The notes under the pieces: generated by a model
Told to the model about the DNA's origin: nothing
The model's input: only the letters and a program-made list of their open reading frames with translations
Databases searched by the model: none
Assembly (NCBI RefSeq): GCF_014647515.1
Contig: NZ_BMPI01000010.1
Span: forward strand, 172,414-236,413
DNA: 64,000 nucleotides
DNA from: Dactylosporangium sucinum
Lineage (GTDB): Bacteria > Actinomycetota > Actinomycetes > Mycobacteriales > Micromonosporaceae
Reading direction: 5' to 3'
Shown: positions 51,975 to 61,427 of the stretch, piece by piece
Layout: each line of letters starts with the position of its first letter
Position numbering within the stretch: position 1 is the stretch's first letter
Position numbers and translations under genes: made by a program

Positions 51975-53413
51975 GCACCAAGCCGAGCACCAAGCAGGAG
52001 ATCCTGGCCCCCGCCTGGGGGCACCGCGTCCCCGGCGCCGGCCGGGCCTCCCACGTCGACCCAGGCATGGAGTACCAGGGCACGACCGTGCAGTTGTGCG
52101 GACTGTTCCCGTTCGTGGCCGGCTCCGGAGCGCCCACCACCGGCGTGCCGATCGGCCGGCACATGCTCTGGGGCGAGGTCGTCTGCCTCGACCCCCTCGA
52201 ATGGCTTCGCGAAGGCCTCGTCACCAACCCCGGCATGTTCGTCCTCGGCCAGCCGGGCGTCGGCAAGTCAACCATCGTCAAACGGCTGATCACCGGCATG
52301 ACCGCCTGCGGCACCAGCGCACTGATCCTCGGCGACACCAAGCCCGACTACACCAAGCTCGTCGAGTACCTCGACGGGCAGGTCATCCGGATCGGCCGCG
52401 GCCTGGACCGGCTCAACCCCCTCGACAGCGGACCGTTGGGCGCCGCGGTCAAGCGCATGGGGGCCACCGACGCCCGGCAGCTGCGCCTGGAGATCCGTGG
52501 CCGGCGCATGTCGCTGCTGCTCGCACTATGTGCGCTGGTCCGCGGCCAGGCGATCACCAACCCGGAGGAGATCATCCTCGGCCGGGCCGTTGACGTGCTG
52601 GCCGAGCGCCTCGATCGCGACCCGACCGTGCCCGACGTGCTGGGCATGATCGAGACCGGCAGCGACGAGCTGCGCGTCGCGGCGCGGGCCCGCTCCGACG
52701 GCGAGTACCGCCGCCGCGTCGACCAGCTCGTGCCCACCCTCGCCCTGCTGTGCGAAGGGTCGCTCCGCGGCGTCTTCGACGCTCAGACGAGCAAGCCGCT
52801 GGACCTGGACGCGCCCGCCGTCAGCGTCGACATCTCCAATGTCGCCGCGGCCGGCGACCAGCTCGTCGCCGCCGCCATGCTGTGTGTGTGGGCCTACGGC
52901 CACGCCATGGTCGACGCGGCCGGTGTGCTGGCCGACCAGGGACTCGCCCCACGCCGGCAGTACGTCGGCGTGATGGACGAACTGTGGCGGGCGCTGCGCG
53001 GCGCGTCCGGGCTCGTCGAACACGCCGACGCGCTCACCCGACTCAACCGGCAGCGGGGCATGGCCTCGATCATGGTCACGCACTCCCTGGCCGACCTCGA
53101 CGCCCTCCCCACCCAGGAGGACCGGGCCAAGGCACAGGGGTTCGTCGAACGGTCCGCCATCAAGATCCTGGCCGGGCTGCCGCCGCGTGAGCTGGCCCGG
53201 GTCAACGAGGTCATCAAGCTGTCCGGACCCGAACGCGACCTCGTGTCCTCCTGGGCCGCGCCGGAGGCGTGGTTCACCGGCTCCACGCACCCCGGCCGTG
53301 GCAAGTATTTGATCAAGACCGGCGAGCGGCCCGGCCTGCCGGTGGCGCTGTCGCTGGTCGGCGACGAATGGCAGCTGTACGACACCGACACCAACGTGAG
53401 GGCCGCCGCATGA
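51971..53413 (+). CDS. VirB4-type T4SS ATPase (C-terminal motor only)
   Basis: 480 residues. Walker A is GQPGVGKST (K99), Walker B is VGVMDELW (D336, E337), and a RecA-like motor follows with GDTKPDY and the C-terminal THSLADLDAL region. It is shorter than a complete VirB4 (~800 residues) because the N-terminal domain seems to reside in the separate SCO6880-family protein. It powers substrate transfer or pilus assembly at the membrane. Coupled at both ends by ATGA overlaps. Confidence 0.85.
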   Translation: MSTKPSTKQEILAPAWGHRVPGAGRASHVDPGMEYQGTTVQLCGLFPFVAGSGAPTTGVPIGRHMLWGEVVCLDPLEWLREGLVTNPGMFVLGQPGVGKSTIVKRLITGMTACGTSALILGDTKPDYTKLVEYLDGQVIRIGRGLDRLNPLDSGPLGAAVKRMGATDARQLRLEIRGRRMSLLLALCALVRGQAITNPEEIILGRAVDVLAERLDRDPTVPDVLGMIETGSDELRVAARARSDGEYRRRVDQLVPTLALLCEGSLRGVFDAQTSKPLDLDAPAVSVDISNVAAAGDQLVAAAMLCVWAYGHAMVDAAGVLADQGLAPRRQYVGVMDELWRALRGASGLVEHADALTRLNRQRGMASIMVTHSLADLDALPTQEDRAKAQGFVERSAIKILAGLPPRELARVNEVIKLSGPERDLVSSWAAPEAWFTGSTHPGRGKYLIKTGERPGLPVALSLVGDEWQLYDTDTNVRAAA

Positions 53414-54033
53414 GCCTCTACCAATTGCCCACCGAGTCTGCAGACGCACAGGTGTTCATCGGTTGGAGCCAGGACCGCGCCACGTTCTTCCTCGACGTCG
53501 CCCTGCTCCGCGACGTCGGGCACGGCCCGGAACGGGCCTGGGGATTCAGGCTCGGCGAGAAGACCGTTGAGGTCACCGATCCGCGGGTTGTCCTGCGCGA
53601 GGCACAGCAGTATGCGCTCGTTCCCGCGGAGCTGGAAGACCGGCTCGAGGCCGATGCTGGCCCGCCGGAATCCCGCCTCCCGTGGCCTCGCCATGCCACC
53701 GGTCAGCTCTACGACGCTGGCGCGGTCATCGAGCCCGTGGGCGGCATCTTCGCGTCCTGGGAGGACGACCACGCGGACCGGTCCACCACCGACGTGTCCA
53801 GCGCCCGGCTCTCAGTACTGGACCGCGCCAAAGCCCGGGCTGCGGATCGTGCGAACACCACCGCCGCCGTCCACCCCGCTGCCAAGGCCGAAGCGCCAGC
53901 GGGCGCAGCCCGACCCGCATGGGCGGCCGGCTTCCCGGGACTGCGCACCGTCACGGCACAGGGAGGGGCCCCGCCCGCGCCGGGCACCGGGCCCGCGCCA
54001 GCTCCCGATCCCAGTATCGGGCGACACCGATGA
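53410..54033 (+). CDS. T4SS-operon accessory protein, unknown function
   Basis: 207 residues from ATG 53410 (ATGA overlap). A compact N-terminal ~100-residue domain (FIGWSQDRATFFLDVAL) precedes a Pro/Ala-rich disordered end. No recognised family. Its tight coupling between the ATPase gene and two small genes argues for co-assembly. Confidence 0.7.
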   Translation: MSLYQLPTESADAQVFIGWSQDRATFFLDVALLRDVGHGPERAWGFRLGEKTVEVTDPRVVLREAQQYALVPAELEDRLEADAGPPESRLPWPRHATGQLYDAGAVIEPVGGIFASWEDDHADRSTTDVSSARLSVLDRAKARAADRANTTAAVHPAAKAEAPAGAARPAWAAGFPGLRTVTAQGGAPPAPGTGPAPAPDPSIGRHR

Positions 54034-54224
54034 CTCCTGCCGACGTGCTCGAGCACTTCGACCCGAGCCGCGAGCGCGACGGCGCGATGGGCCTGGGCGT
54101 GCCCTTCCGCGAGCCGGACGTTGTCGCGGCTGGGCGCACGCTCCGCCAACGCGTCGAGGCAGCCCGCACCGGTCGACCGGCCCCCTCCCGCAAGTCCGCT
54201 ACGACACGAGGAAGTGGGCAATGA
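54030..54224 (+). CDS. Small protein, transfer operon
   Basis: 64 residues, ATG at 54030 overlapping the previous stop and ending in an ATGA overlap with the next start. Charged and helical (TPADVLEHFDPSRERDGAMG, then GRTLRQRVEAARTG). Function unknown; it is supported by the double coupling. Confidence 0.65.
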   Translation: MTPADVLEHFDPSRERDGAMGLGVPFREPDVVAAGRTLRQRVEAARTGRPAPSRKSATTRGSGQ

Positions 54225-54739
54225 CAAGGACGATCCAGGTACGCGCCTTCCTGAACATGGCCAAGGACGCGCTTGGCCGGCCGCTGGGCATGCTCGACGG
54301 CTACGCGACCGGCCACGCGCTGGCCCTGGCCTTCGAGACCACAGTGATGCGCAGTCCGGAAGGGGACCTCGCGATCTGCGAGCAGGTGTTCTGCACGCTG
54401 AACGTCGGTGACGATCCCGAGTTCGGCACGCCGGACGCTCGTGCCGTGGCCTACCGGGCGCAGGGCCACCGGTCGTTGTCGGTCGGTGACGTGGTGGCCA
54501 TCGACCAGCGGTTCTACGCCTGCGCCCGGTTCGGCTTCAAGCCCATCGATCCGCCGGCCGCCGGCGACCTGAGCGCCGGTACCGGACCACACCGCGGCCC
54601 TGCACCAGCGACACCCACGCGACCGGCAACGGCGGCAACGTTTCCGCCCCTGCGCCAGGTCAGCACCGACACCGCTCCGGCGGCCACTACCACGGCGTCG
54701 CCGCAGACCAGCCCGCAGCCGCACCGACTCGGGCGGTAA
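54221..54739 (+). CDS. YodL-like-domain accessory protein
   Basis: 172 residues. The segment GHRSLSVGDVVAIDQRFYAC followed by GFKPI matches the YodL-like small domain frequent in plasmid and ICE proteins. The N-terminal half (VRAFLNMAKDALGRPLGML) and the Thr/Pro/Ala-rich tail show no other domain. It overlaps the 64-residue gene and lies 41 bp before the coupling protein. Confidence 0.6.
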   Translation: MTRTIQVRAFLNMAKDALGRPLGMLDGYATGHALALAFETTVMRSPEGDLAICEQVFCTLNVGDDPEFGTPDARAVAYRAQGHRSLSVGDVVAIDQRFYACARFGFKPIDPPAAGDLSAGTGPHRGPAPATPTRPATAATFPPLRQVSTDTAPAATTTASPQTSPQPHRLGR

Positions 54740-54780
54740 CACCCGCAGCTGTCCCCTGCCTGCGACCCGGAGGATCATCC

Positions 54781-56592
54781 ATGGCCACCCGCCCCGTTGA
54801 ACCGCGCGGCAACGCCGGCGGTCCACTCACCCCGTTCCTTGTGCTGGGTATGGCCTGGGCAGTGATCGTGCTGCTGTGGCTGGCCTGGGCCGCCGGTCGG
54901 CTTGCCGCACTGATCACCGGCAACGCCGTTGCCGGGCCCGGGTTCGGTACCGAGTTCGTCACCGCGCTGCTGCGCGCGGACTGGGCGGCGGTCTGGCCCG
55001 GCGTGCCGCCGGTCGCGGTCGCGGCGGTGTACGCGGTGCTTCTGGGCGCTGTGATCGCGGCGGTCACGGTCGCGGTCGCGCTCTGGCAGCGCCACCGGGC
55101 CGATCCGGACGACCCGCTGCCATCGCTGGCCGACCCGACGGCGTTGCAGGCGATGAGCCTGGTCGGCGTCGTCGACCGGGCCCGCCGCCTGCGGCCCAGC
55201 CTCACCAGCCAGGCGGCCAAGCACATCGAGCCGGAGTCGGCGGGGGTGCTGCTCGGCGCGCACCGCCGCCGCGGCAGGCGCGGCGGGCGACTGTACGCCA
55301 GCTGGGAAGACGTGCTGCTGGCCGTGATGGCACCCCGAGCCGGCAAGACCACCGGGCTGGCCGTGCCGGCCGTGGTCAACGCGCCCGGTGCGGTAATCGC
55401 CACCAGCAACAAGCCGGACCTGTGGGCGGTCACCGCCGGCTGGCGGGCCGAGCACGGCCAGGTGTGGGTGTTCGACCCGCAGGCCATCACCCGCACCCCG
55501 CAACGGTGGTGGTGGAACCCGCTCGCCGCGATCGACACCATCGAGGACGCCCACCGCCTGGCCGACCACTTCGTGCAGCAGATCCGCGGCGAGCGGGGCG
55601 ACGACTTCTGGAGCCTCGGCGCGTTGGACCTGCTCACCGCGCTGATCCTGGCCGCCGCCAGAAACGGCGGCAGCCTCAACGACGTGCAGATGTGGCTGTC
55701 GGACTCCACGTCCCGGATCCCGGCCGGAATCCTGCGCAGCCACGGGTTCGCCGCCTCCGCTCGAGCGCTCGCCGGCCGGCAAGCCGGTGCTCCGGAGACC
55801 CGCGAGGGCATCTACGAGACCGCCCGCACCGCGGCGGCATGCCTCGCCAACCCGCAGATCATGGCTTGGGTGACGCCGGCGCCGCTCCGATCGCTGCCGA
55901 CCCTGGACGTCGCCGGATTCGCCGCCAGCTCTGACACCGTCTACCTGCTCTCCAAGGACGGCGCCGGCAACGCCGCGCCGCTGGTTGCCGGGCTGACCGA
56001 CCAGATCCTGCACGCTGCCGTCACTGCCGCCGAACGACGCGGCGGCCGGCTCGACGCCCCGCTCATCGCCTGCCTCGACGAGGCCGCGAACATCTGCAAG
56101 ATCCGCGACCTGCCGGAGCTGTACTCCCATTTCGGCTCGCGCGGCATCATCCCGCTGACCATCCTGCAGTCCTACCGGCAGGGCACCCGGGTCTGGGGCG
56201 AGCGTGGCATGGACGCACTGTGGTCGGCCGCCACCGTCAAGCTCGTCGGCGCCGGCATCGACGACGCCCGTTTCGCCGAGGACCTGTCCCGGCTGATCGG
56301 CGAGCACGACATCTCGGTCGCCTCCCGCACCCGCGACGGGCAGGGCAACACCTCACACCAGATCTCGACCCGCCGGCAGCGCATCCTCGACCCGGCGCAG
56401 ATCCGGGCCATGCCCAAGGGCACCGCGCTGCTGCTGGCCACCGGCATCCGGGCCGCCATGCTCGACCTGCTGCCCTGGTACGCCGGGCCCCACGCCGACG
56501 AGCTCGCCCGAGCGGCCGCCGCGGCCAACGACCAGATCACCGCCAACGCCCGTAGCGCCGCGGCCCAGCTGGGCCAGGCCGTGACCGGCTGA
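54781..56592 (+). CDS. VirD4/TraG-type T4SS coupling protein
   Basis: 603 residues from ATG 54781 (GGAGG upstream). Two N-terminal membrane spans (~18-46, ~76-101) precede a motor with Walker A APRAGKTTG (K189) and Walker B LIACLDEAAN (D433, E434), plus the family's FGSRGIIPLTILQSYRQG segment. It links the relaxase-DNA complex to the channel at the inner membrane. Walker A reads A-P-R-A-G-K-T, acceptable for the family (GxxxGK[TS]-like). Confidence 0.9.
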   Translation: MATRPVEPRGNAGGPLTPFLVLGMAWAVIVLLWLAWAAGRLAALITGNAVAGPGFGTEFVTALLRADWAAVWPGVPPVAVAAVYAVLLGAVIAAVTVAVALWQRHRADPDDPLPSLADPTALQAMSLVGVVDRARRLRPSLTSQAAKHIEPESAGVLLGAHRRRGRRGGRLYASWEDVLLAVMAPRAGKTTGLAVPAVVNAPGAVIATSNKPDLWAVTAGWRAEHGQVWVFDPQAITRTPQRWWWNPLAAIDTIEDAHRLADHFVQQIRGERGDDFWSLGALDLLTALILAAARNGGSLNDVQMWLSDSTSRIPAGILRSHGFAASARALAGRQAGAPETREGIYETARTAAACLANPQIMAWVTPAPLRSLPTLDVAGFAASSDTVYLLSKDGAGNAAPLVAGLTDQILHAAVTAAERRGGRLDAPLIACLDEAANICKIRDLPELYSHFGSRGIIPLTILQSYRQGTRVWGERGMDALWSAATVKLVGAGIDDARFAEDLSRLIGEHDISVASRTRDGQGNTSHQISTRRQRILDPAQIRAMPKGTALLLATGIRAAMLDLLPWYAGPHADELARAAAAANDQITANARSAAAQLGQAVTG

Positions 56593-56620
56593 CCGGCCCT
56601 GCGGTGCTGAGGAGGCTGTC

Positions 56621-57937
56621 GTGGCCGCAACCGTGCCGACCCGTCCGGCAGTATCCGATGTCGGCGCCGACGTGCGCCGGCTGCTGGCGGCCAACGACGC
56701 CGCCGTGGCGTTCTTCCGGGCCCAGCTCGTCGGCGCCGACGGCCCGCGTCGCTACCTGCAGCAGCGCGGCCTCGGCGTATTGGCCGAGCGGGAGTGGCCG
56801 TGGCGGGTCGGGTACGCCCCGCCGGGCTGGAACCTGCTCACCCGGCACCTGACCGCGGCCGGGTTCAGCGCCGACGAACTGGTCACCGCCGGGCTGTCGG
56901 CCCGCACGCATGACGACCCGGACCGGCTCATCGACGTCTTCCGCGACCGGATCGTCTTCCCGATCCGGTCACCATCGGGGCACGTCGTGGCGTTCATCGG
57001 CCGGGCCAGCCCGGCGGCGGTGCGCAACAAGCCGGACACGCCGAAATACATCAACACCCACGCCTCGCCGATCTACGACAAGGACCAGCTGCTGTTCGGG
57101 ATCGCCGAGCAGCACGACCGGCTCCGCGCCGGTTGGACGCCGGTGCTGGTCGAAGGCCCCGCCGACACCATCGCCGTGTGGCTGTCCTACTCCCGCTCCG
57201 GCACACACGGCGCCGTCGCCGTCGCTCCGTGCGGCACCGCGTTCGGCGCCGTACAGGCCGACATGCTGCGTGCGATGCCCGGCGCTGCCCGCGGCGTGGT
57301 GGTGGCCTTCGACGGCGACACCGCCGGACAGGCCGCTGCCGACGCCGCATTCGAGCTCCTGCGCCACCCGGCTCCGGCCAGGCCGCTGCCCGGGCCGCTG
57401 CTCGCCGCCGAGTTCGCCGCCGGCGCCGACCCTGCCGATCTGCTCACCCGGCCCAACGGGCGGGCACAGCTTCGCGCGGCGCTGCAACGCCAGACCCGGC
57501 CTCTCGCCCTGGCTGTCGCCGACCATCAGCTCAACCGGATCCTCGCCAAGCACCCCCGGGCGCTGGAGGACATCGCCGGTCGCCACACCGTCGCGCGGGC
57601 CGTCGCACCCCGTGTGTTCGGCGCCGTCGACACCGCCGAAGCGGCCCGGATTGCCCGGCATATCGCCCGGCGCGCCGGCGTCGGTCTGCCCACCGTCGTC
57701 GACGCCGCCGTCGAGCACCTGCAGGACACCGTCACGCAGCTCGGGGCCGGCCCGGCGCAACGGTTACCGACGCCGCCGACGGGCCGGCCACCGCCACCCG
57801 CTGCTGCCGCCGCCTTCCCCCGGCTACAGCAGCGGGTGGCGACAGGCTCGCCCGCCGGATCCGGACCAAGCGCGTTCCTGCCCGGCGTTACACCGCACGC
57901 GGCGGGTGCAGCCAATCGGGTCTTCCGTGGGCACTGA
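56621..57937 (+). CDS. DnaG-like (TOPRIM) primase of the transfer operon, no zinc finger
   Basis: 438 residues from GTG 56621 (GAGGAGG upstream). It contains the DnaG catalytic-core start (RIVFPIRSPSGHVVAFIGR, then TPKYINT) and TOPRIM motifs VEGPAD (E178) and FDGDTAG (D231, D233). The N-terminal zinc-binding domain of DnaG is absent, and the C-terminus is Ala/Pro-rich rather than helicase-binding. Such primases probably initiate complementary-strand synthesis on transferred single strands. Confidence 0.88.
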   Translation: MAATVPTRPAVSDVGADVRRLLAANDAAVAFFRAQLVGADGPRRYLQQRGLGVLAEREWPWRVGYAPPGWNLLTRHLTAAGFSADELVTAGLSARTHDDPDRLIDVFRDRIVFPIRSPSGHVVAFIGRASPAAVRNKPDTPKYINTHASPIYDKDQLLFGIAEQHDRLRAGWTPVLVEGPADTIAVWLSYSRSGTHGAVAVAPCGTAFGAVQADMLRAMPGAARGVVVAFDGDTAGQAAADAAFELLRHPAPARPLPGPLLAAEFAAGADPADLLTRPNGRAQLRAALQRQTRPLALAVADHQLNRILAKHPRALEDIAGRHTVARAVAPRVFGAVDTAEAARIARHIARRAGVGLPTVVDAAVEHLQDTVTQLGAGPAQRLPTPPTGRPPPPAAAAAFPRLQQRVATGSPAGSGPSAFLPGVTPHAAGAANRVFRGH

Positions 57938-58145
57938 CCTCCTCCACGACGACCGGGTGGTGCGGCCCTTCAGACAGGGGTTGAAGCCCCGGGGCTGGCC
58001 TCGTTCGGCGCCGCCTCGGTTGTCCCGGGCACCCTCGGTCGGGAGTTTCGCTGCTGCGGCAGGGCCCGGCGCGGCGGCGGGGGCGGGCATCAAGCCCACC
58101 CCCGCCGACTTGCTCGCCGCGCCCCGCCCGTATTCGGGCCGCTGA
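57927..58145 (+). CDS. Small Ala/Pro-rich protein at operon end
   Basis: 72 residues from GTG 57927, overlapping the primase end by 11 bp. The basic middle and the C-terminal IKPTPADLLAAPRPY motif give some protein character. It converges on the DUF4913 gene with 7 bp between stops. Confidence 0.45.
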   Translation: MGTDLLHDDRVVRPFRQGLKPRGWPRSAPPRLSRAPSVGSFAAAAGPGAAAGAGIKPTPADLLAAPRPYSGR

Positions 58146-58152
58146 CCGGGCG

Positions 58153-58737
58153 TCAGTCCCACCAAATCCACCAGCGCTCCGGCGCCGGCTGCACGGCGGC
58201 GACCGGTGGCAGGTCATGGCGAGCGGTGACCTCGCCGGTCAACGCAGTCGCGGCCGTGCCGGCCACCGTCGCCCCCGGGGCACAGTTGCGGAACGGGCCG
58301 TCCTCGCCGCACAGGATCGGCAGGTGGTAGTCCAGTTCGCGCAGCCAGCCGAGCATGCCGGTCATCTCCAACCGGGCGTGTTCCCAGCCGTACCACAGCG
58401 CGGTGAGCCGGGTGACGGCCTCGTCGTGGCGCCACCACTGCTCGCACCAATGCCAGCGGATCATGCCGACCTCGCCGACCGGGCGGGGGAACGTCGGCAG
58501 CAGATAATCACGCACGAACGCCTCCACGTTCGCGTACAGCGGGTCCTGGCCCTCGCCGGCGGCCGGCGCCGTCGCGGCCCGGTCGGCCGCGATCTGCTGC
58601 AGTTCGGCGACCTGCTGGCTCAGCGCAGCGACCTGCGCGGCGAGCTCGTCGGTGGACGGACCGGTGGATGGACCAGTTGATGGACCGGTCGACCTCGAAC
58701 GGCGGCTCGGGGTGGTGGGCGGGGTGTTGGTCGTCAT
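58153..58737 (-). CDS. DUF4913 protein
   Basis: 194 residues. A Ser-Thr-Gly-Pro tandem tract (12-bp repeats near 58650-58695) and a short coiled coil (LAAQVAALSQQVAELQQIAA) precede the DUF4913 domain: ANVEAFVRDYLLPTF, RWHWCEQWWRHDEAV.RL.ALW, and WLRELDYHLPIL. This domain is nearly always on actinobacterial plasmids and ICEs. Its function is unknown. It overlaps the next gene's stop by 4 bp. Confidence 0.85.
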   Translation of the reverse strand: MTTNTPPTTPSRRSRSTGPSTGPSTGPSTDELAAQVAALSQQVAELQQIAADRAATAPAAGEGQDPLYANVEAFVRDYLLPTFPRPVGEVGMIRWHWCEQWWRHDEAVTRLTALWYGWEHARLEMTGMLGWLRELDYHLPILCGEDGPFRNCAPGATVAGTAATALTGEVTARHDLPPVAAVQPAPERWWIWWD

Positions 58738-59960
58738 CGGGCCCTCCCCTGGACGGGCGTGATCGTGGGCTGAGTCGGCTGCCTGCTCGCCGCGCTCGGG
58801 TGAGCGGCACGGACGCGCAGAGGGCCGGGGAACCCCTGGGCAACGACCGGCTGCGCCGCGCGGTGCGACGGCTCGCCTGTGCGAGCCGCCGAAGGTGGGG
58901 CGGTGGCTGGCTCGCTGTGGCGCATCGCCGCGGCGGTGGTTGCCGTCTGGTCGGCGCGATCGTCACTGACGACGCTGGCGACCTGGCCGGCGGTGTGCTC
59001 GTCAACGCCGGTGCGGGGGTCATCGGCAGCGCCGCCAGCCCGCCGACCGTTGGCGCGTTCTACTGCGGCCTGCGCCTCAAGGTTGCTGATGATCCCTTCG
59101 GCGACTACCGGCTGCAGGTGGCCTCGGCCCACGGCCTCGTTGAGGTGGGCCCGCAAGAGTGCTGTGGGATCGGCGGGGGGAAGCTTCCCGAGACTGCGCC
59201 AGCTGCGCTGCAGATCTTCGAGGGCCTCCAGGCTGACATACTCGGCGAGCTCTGCCACCTCCAGCCGCACCTGCCGGTCGAGCTCGTCGAGGACCTGCCA
59301 GCCACCCACGGGCAGCGCCGCCTGGTCGGACCGTCGGGCCCGCAGTCCCGCAGTGGCCTCGTCGTAGTTGGTCACCTCGGGCCTGGGCCAGGTGTTGCCG
59401 TGTGGGCGCGCCTGCGGCCCGGGTGCCCGGTCGTTGCCAGCCGCGTTCTGCCATACCTCGTAGGCAGCCTCCCGCATCGCCTCGGCTTTCGACAGGCCTG
59501 GGCCGTGCGGGCCGGGCTGGCGGAGCCGGTCATAGGCGGCCATCAGGTCGGGGTGGAGCTTGCGCAGCCGGTCCTCGGCGAGGTTGGCCGCCCTTCCCGC
59601 CAGTGGGTCGTCGCCGGTGGCGTACACGGTTGCGGTGCGCCACACCCAGGCGGCCTCCGAAAATGAGGCGTGGTTGATCAGCCAGTCCTCGTCGAGGGAG
59701 TCGGCCATCCGCTGTCGCTCGCCGCGGACCTTCGCGGTGAGGGCGTCGGCCTCTCGCCGTGCCGCGGCCGCCGCCTCGTCCTGACGGGCCTGCCACTCCC
59801 GTGTTGCCGCGCGGTTTTGGATTTCCACCGCGGCCATGCGGGCTCCGGCCTCACCAAGCGTGGCCAGCACGCTCAGGCCCTGTAGCCACCGGTCGCGGGC
59901 CTCGCCGAACGGGTCGTCGTGCGGCACATAGGCCGGTTGGAATTGATCGGTCATGGTCAC
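58734..59960 (-). CDS. Helical protein of unknown function, relaxase operon
   Basis: 408 residues, helix-rich throughout (EARDRWLQGLSVLATLGEAG near the start; AATREWQARQDEAAAAARRE further on) with a disordered Ala/Pro/Thr C-terminus. No signal peptide, no recognised domain. It follows the relaxase gene by 15 bp and is coupled to DUF4913, so it probably belongs to mobilization or replication control. Confidence 0.7.
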   Translation of the reverse strand: MTMTDQFQPAYVPHDDPFGEARDRWLQGLSVLATLGEAGARMAAVEIQNRAATREWQARQDEAAAAARREADALTAKVRGERQRMADSLDEDWLINHASFSEAAWVWRTATVYATGDDPLAGRAANLAEDRLRKLHPDLMAAYDRLRQPGPHGPGLSKAEAMREAAYEVWQNAAGNDRAPGPQARPHGNTWPRPEVTNYDEATAGLRARRSDQAALPVGGWQVLDELDRQVRLEVAELAEYVSLEALEDLQRSWRSLGKLPPADPTALLRAHLNEAVGRGHLQPVVAEGIISNLEAQAAVERANGRRAGGAADDPRTGVDEHTAGQVASVVSDDRADQTATTAAAMRHSEPATAPPSAARTGEPSHRAAQPVVAQGFPGPLRVRAAHPSAASRQPTQPTITPVQGRAR

Positions 59961-59975
59961 CTCCCCTTGGGGTTG

Positions 59976-61427
59976 CTACCGGCCGCGTGGGACACGTCGG
60001 CCGCCGTCCACTGTCGGCTCGGCGGTTGCCGTCGGAATGGGCGGCGCCGTTACCACCGGCCGGCCGACGTCGGCAGCCGCCCGCAGCGCCGCTGCCGCTG
60101 CGCGCGCCGCCTCGGCCTGGTGCAGCCGCTGCTGCGCCGTGCGCAGCTCCTCCAGGGTGTCGGCGAGCCGGGCCAGATCCAGCACCAGGGCCAGGGCGGC
60201 GATGGTGTCGTCATCGCCGGAGATGCGGCCCATCAGCGCGACCAACCGCGCCATCGCGCGCATCTGCTGGGACCGTGAGGTCGCACGCGCCACCCTGCCG
60301 TACAGGTCGCGGGCGGCGCGGTCGAAGACCTCGGCGGCGCGGTGCAGCGGTCCGCGCCGCTCGCCCTCCACCGCATACGCCAGGCTGGTGAGCAGGTCGG
60401 CGGTGGCCTGGGCGGTGGCCTGCGCCTGGTGCGGCGCGGTGTTGGCGCCGCGACGGATGTCCTCGGCGGCGGCCTGGGTGGCGGTGGCCGCCTGGTGCAG
60501 CGCTTCCACCCGCTCGGCCCGGCTGAACCGCGGCCCCGGCGACGACATGTTCGCCGACGGGGCGGTGCCCCAACGCTGCCGCAGTTTCGGCAGGGTCAGG
60601 TCCGGTGCGAGGCGCCCGCCGCTGAAGTAGATCGGGCTGCCGTCGGCGGCCCGGTTGCCCGGCAGCGCGACGGCGTAGCCGGTGACCTGGTCCGGGTTGG
60701 TTGCGCTGTGCCTCAGTCGCACCAGCACTCCGGCGTCACGCAGCCGGGCGAAGAACTCGTCTTCGTCGGCGGCACCGGCCACGGCGGTGCGGACCTTCCG
60801 GCGCAGCTCGTCGCGAGGGGTCTGCGACCGGCCGGTGCGGCGGGCCTTGCCGACCTCCACCGGGTGCGGGCGGCGGTGCGCGGTGCGGTCGGCCGGCGGC
60901 ACATGCCGGCGCAGACCGTACCGGCGAGCCACGTTGTCTGTGGCCTGCACGCAGAGCGGGTAGTCGTTGCGCAGCCAGTTGGTACGCCCGTCCTCACGAA
61001 CCAGGGTGGCGACGATGTGCACGTGGTCGTCGCCGTGGCGCATGGCGATCCACCGCAGCCCCGGGTCGTCGACGGCGGTGGCCACCCCGGCCTCGGTAAG
61101 CATCTCGCGGACCATCCGCGCCCACATCGCGTCGGTGTAGACCCGGTCGCGATCCTCCGGAGCCAGGCGCATCGAGGCGTGCCACACCGGCTTGTTCGGC
61201 GGGCGGTGGCCCGCCCGCACCGGCTCCTCGAGCAATGCGGTCAGCGCCCGGTAGTCCCGCTTGCCGTTCACGGTGACCGGTGGTTCCAGGGTCTTGAGCT
61301 CGCCAGCGCCGTCCCATGCGGCGACCAGCCGCGGGTTGACGTGCTCCTCGGCACGGCCCGGGCCCCACAGGTAGCGCAGCAGTCCTCCGACACGGCTGCC
61401 CCGCCGATGCACTCGGGTGATCATCAA
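59976..61427 (-). CDS. Mobilization relaxase
   Basis: 483 residues. Motif I tyrosine is probably Y19 in LLRYLWGPGR; an early histidine block is VWHASMRLAPEDR (H83); motif III is the metal-binding HGDDHVHIV (H131, H135, H137). These features fit the actinobacterial MOB(P)-type relaxases, which nick oriT and carry the strand into the recipient. The C-terminal half is helical and Ala/Arg-rich. The start overlaps the 61424-61810 gene by 4 bp. Confidence 0.88.
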   Translation of the reverse strand: MMITRVHRRGSRVGGLLRYLWGPGRAEEHVNPRLVAAWDGAGELKTLEPPVTVNGKRDYRALTALLEEPVRAGHRPPNKPVWHASMRLAPEDRDRVYTDAMWARMVREMLTEAGVATAVDDPGLRWIAMRHGDDHVHIVATLVREDGRTNWLRNDYPLCVQATDNVARRYGLRRHVPPADRTAHRRPHPVEVGKARRTGRSQTPRDELRRKVRTAVAGAADEDEFFARLRDAGVLVRLRHSATNPDQVTGYAVALPGNRAADGSPIYFSGGRLAPDLTLPKLRQRWGTAPSANMSSPGPRFSRAERVEALHQAATATQAAAEDIRRGANTAPHQAQATAQATADLLTSLAYAVEGERRGPLHRAAEVFDRAARDLYGRVARATSRSQQMRAMARLVALMGRISGDDDTIAALALVLDLARLADTLEELRTAQQRLHQAEAARAAAAALRAAADVGRPVVTAPPIPTATAEPTVDGGRRVPRGR

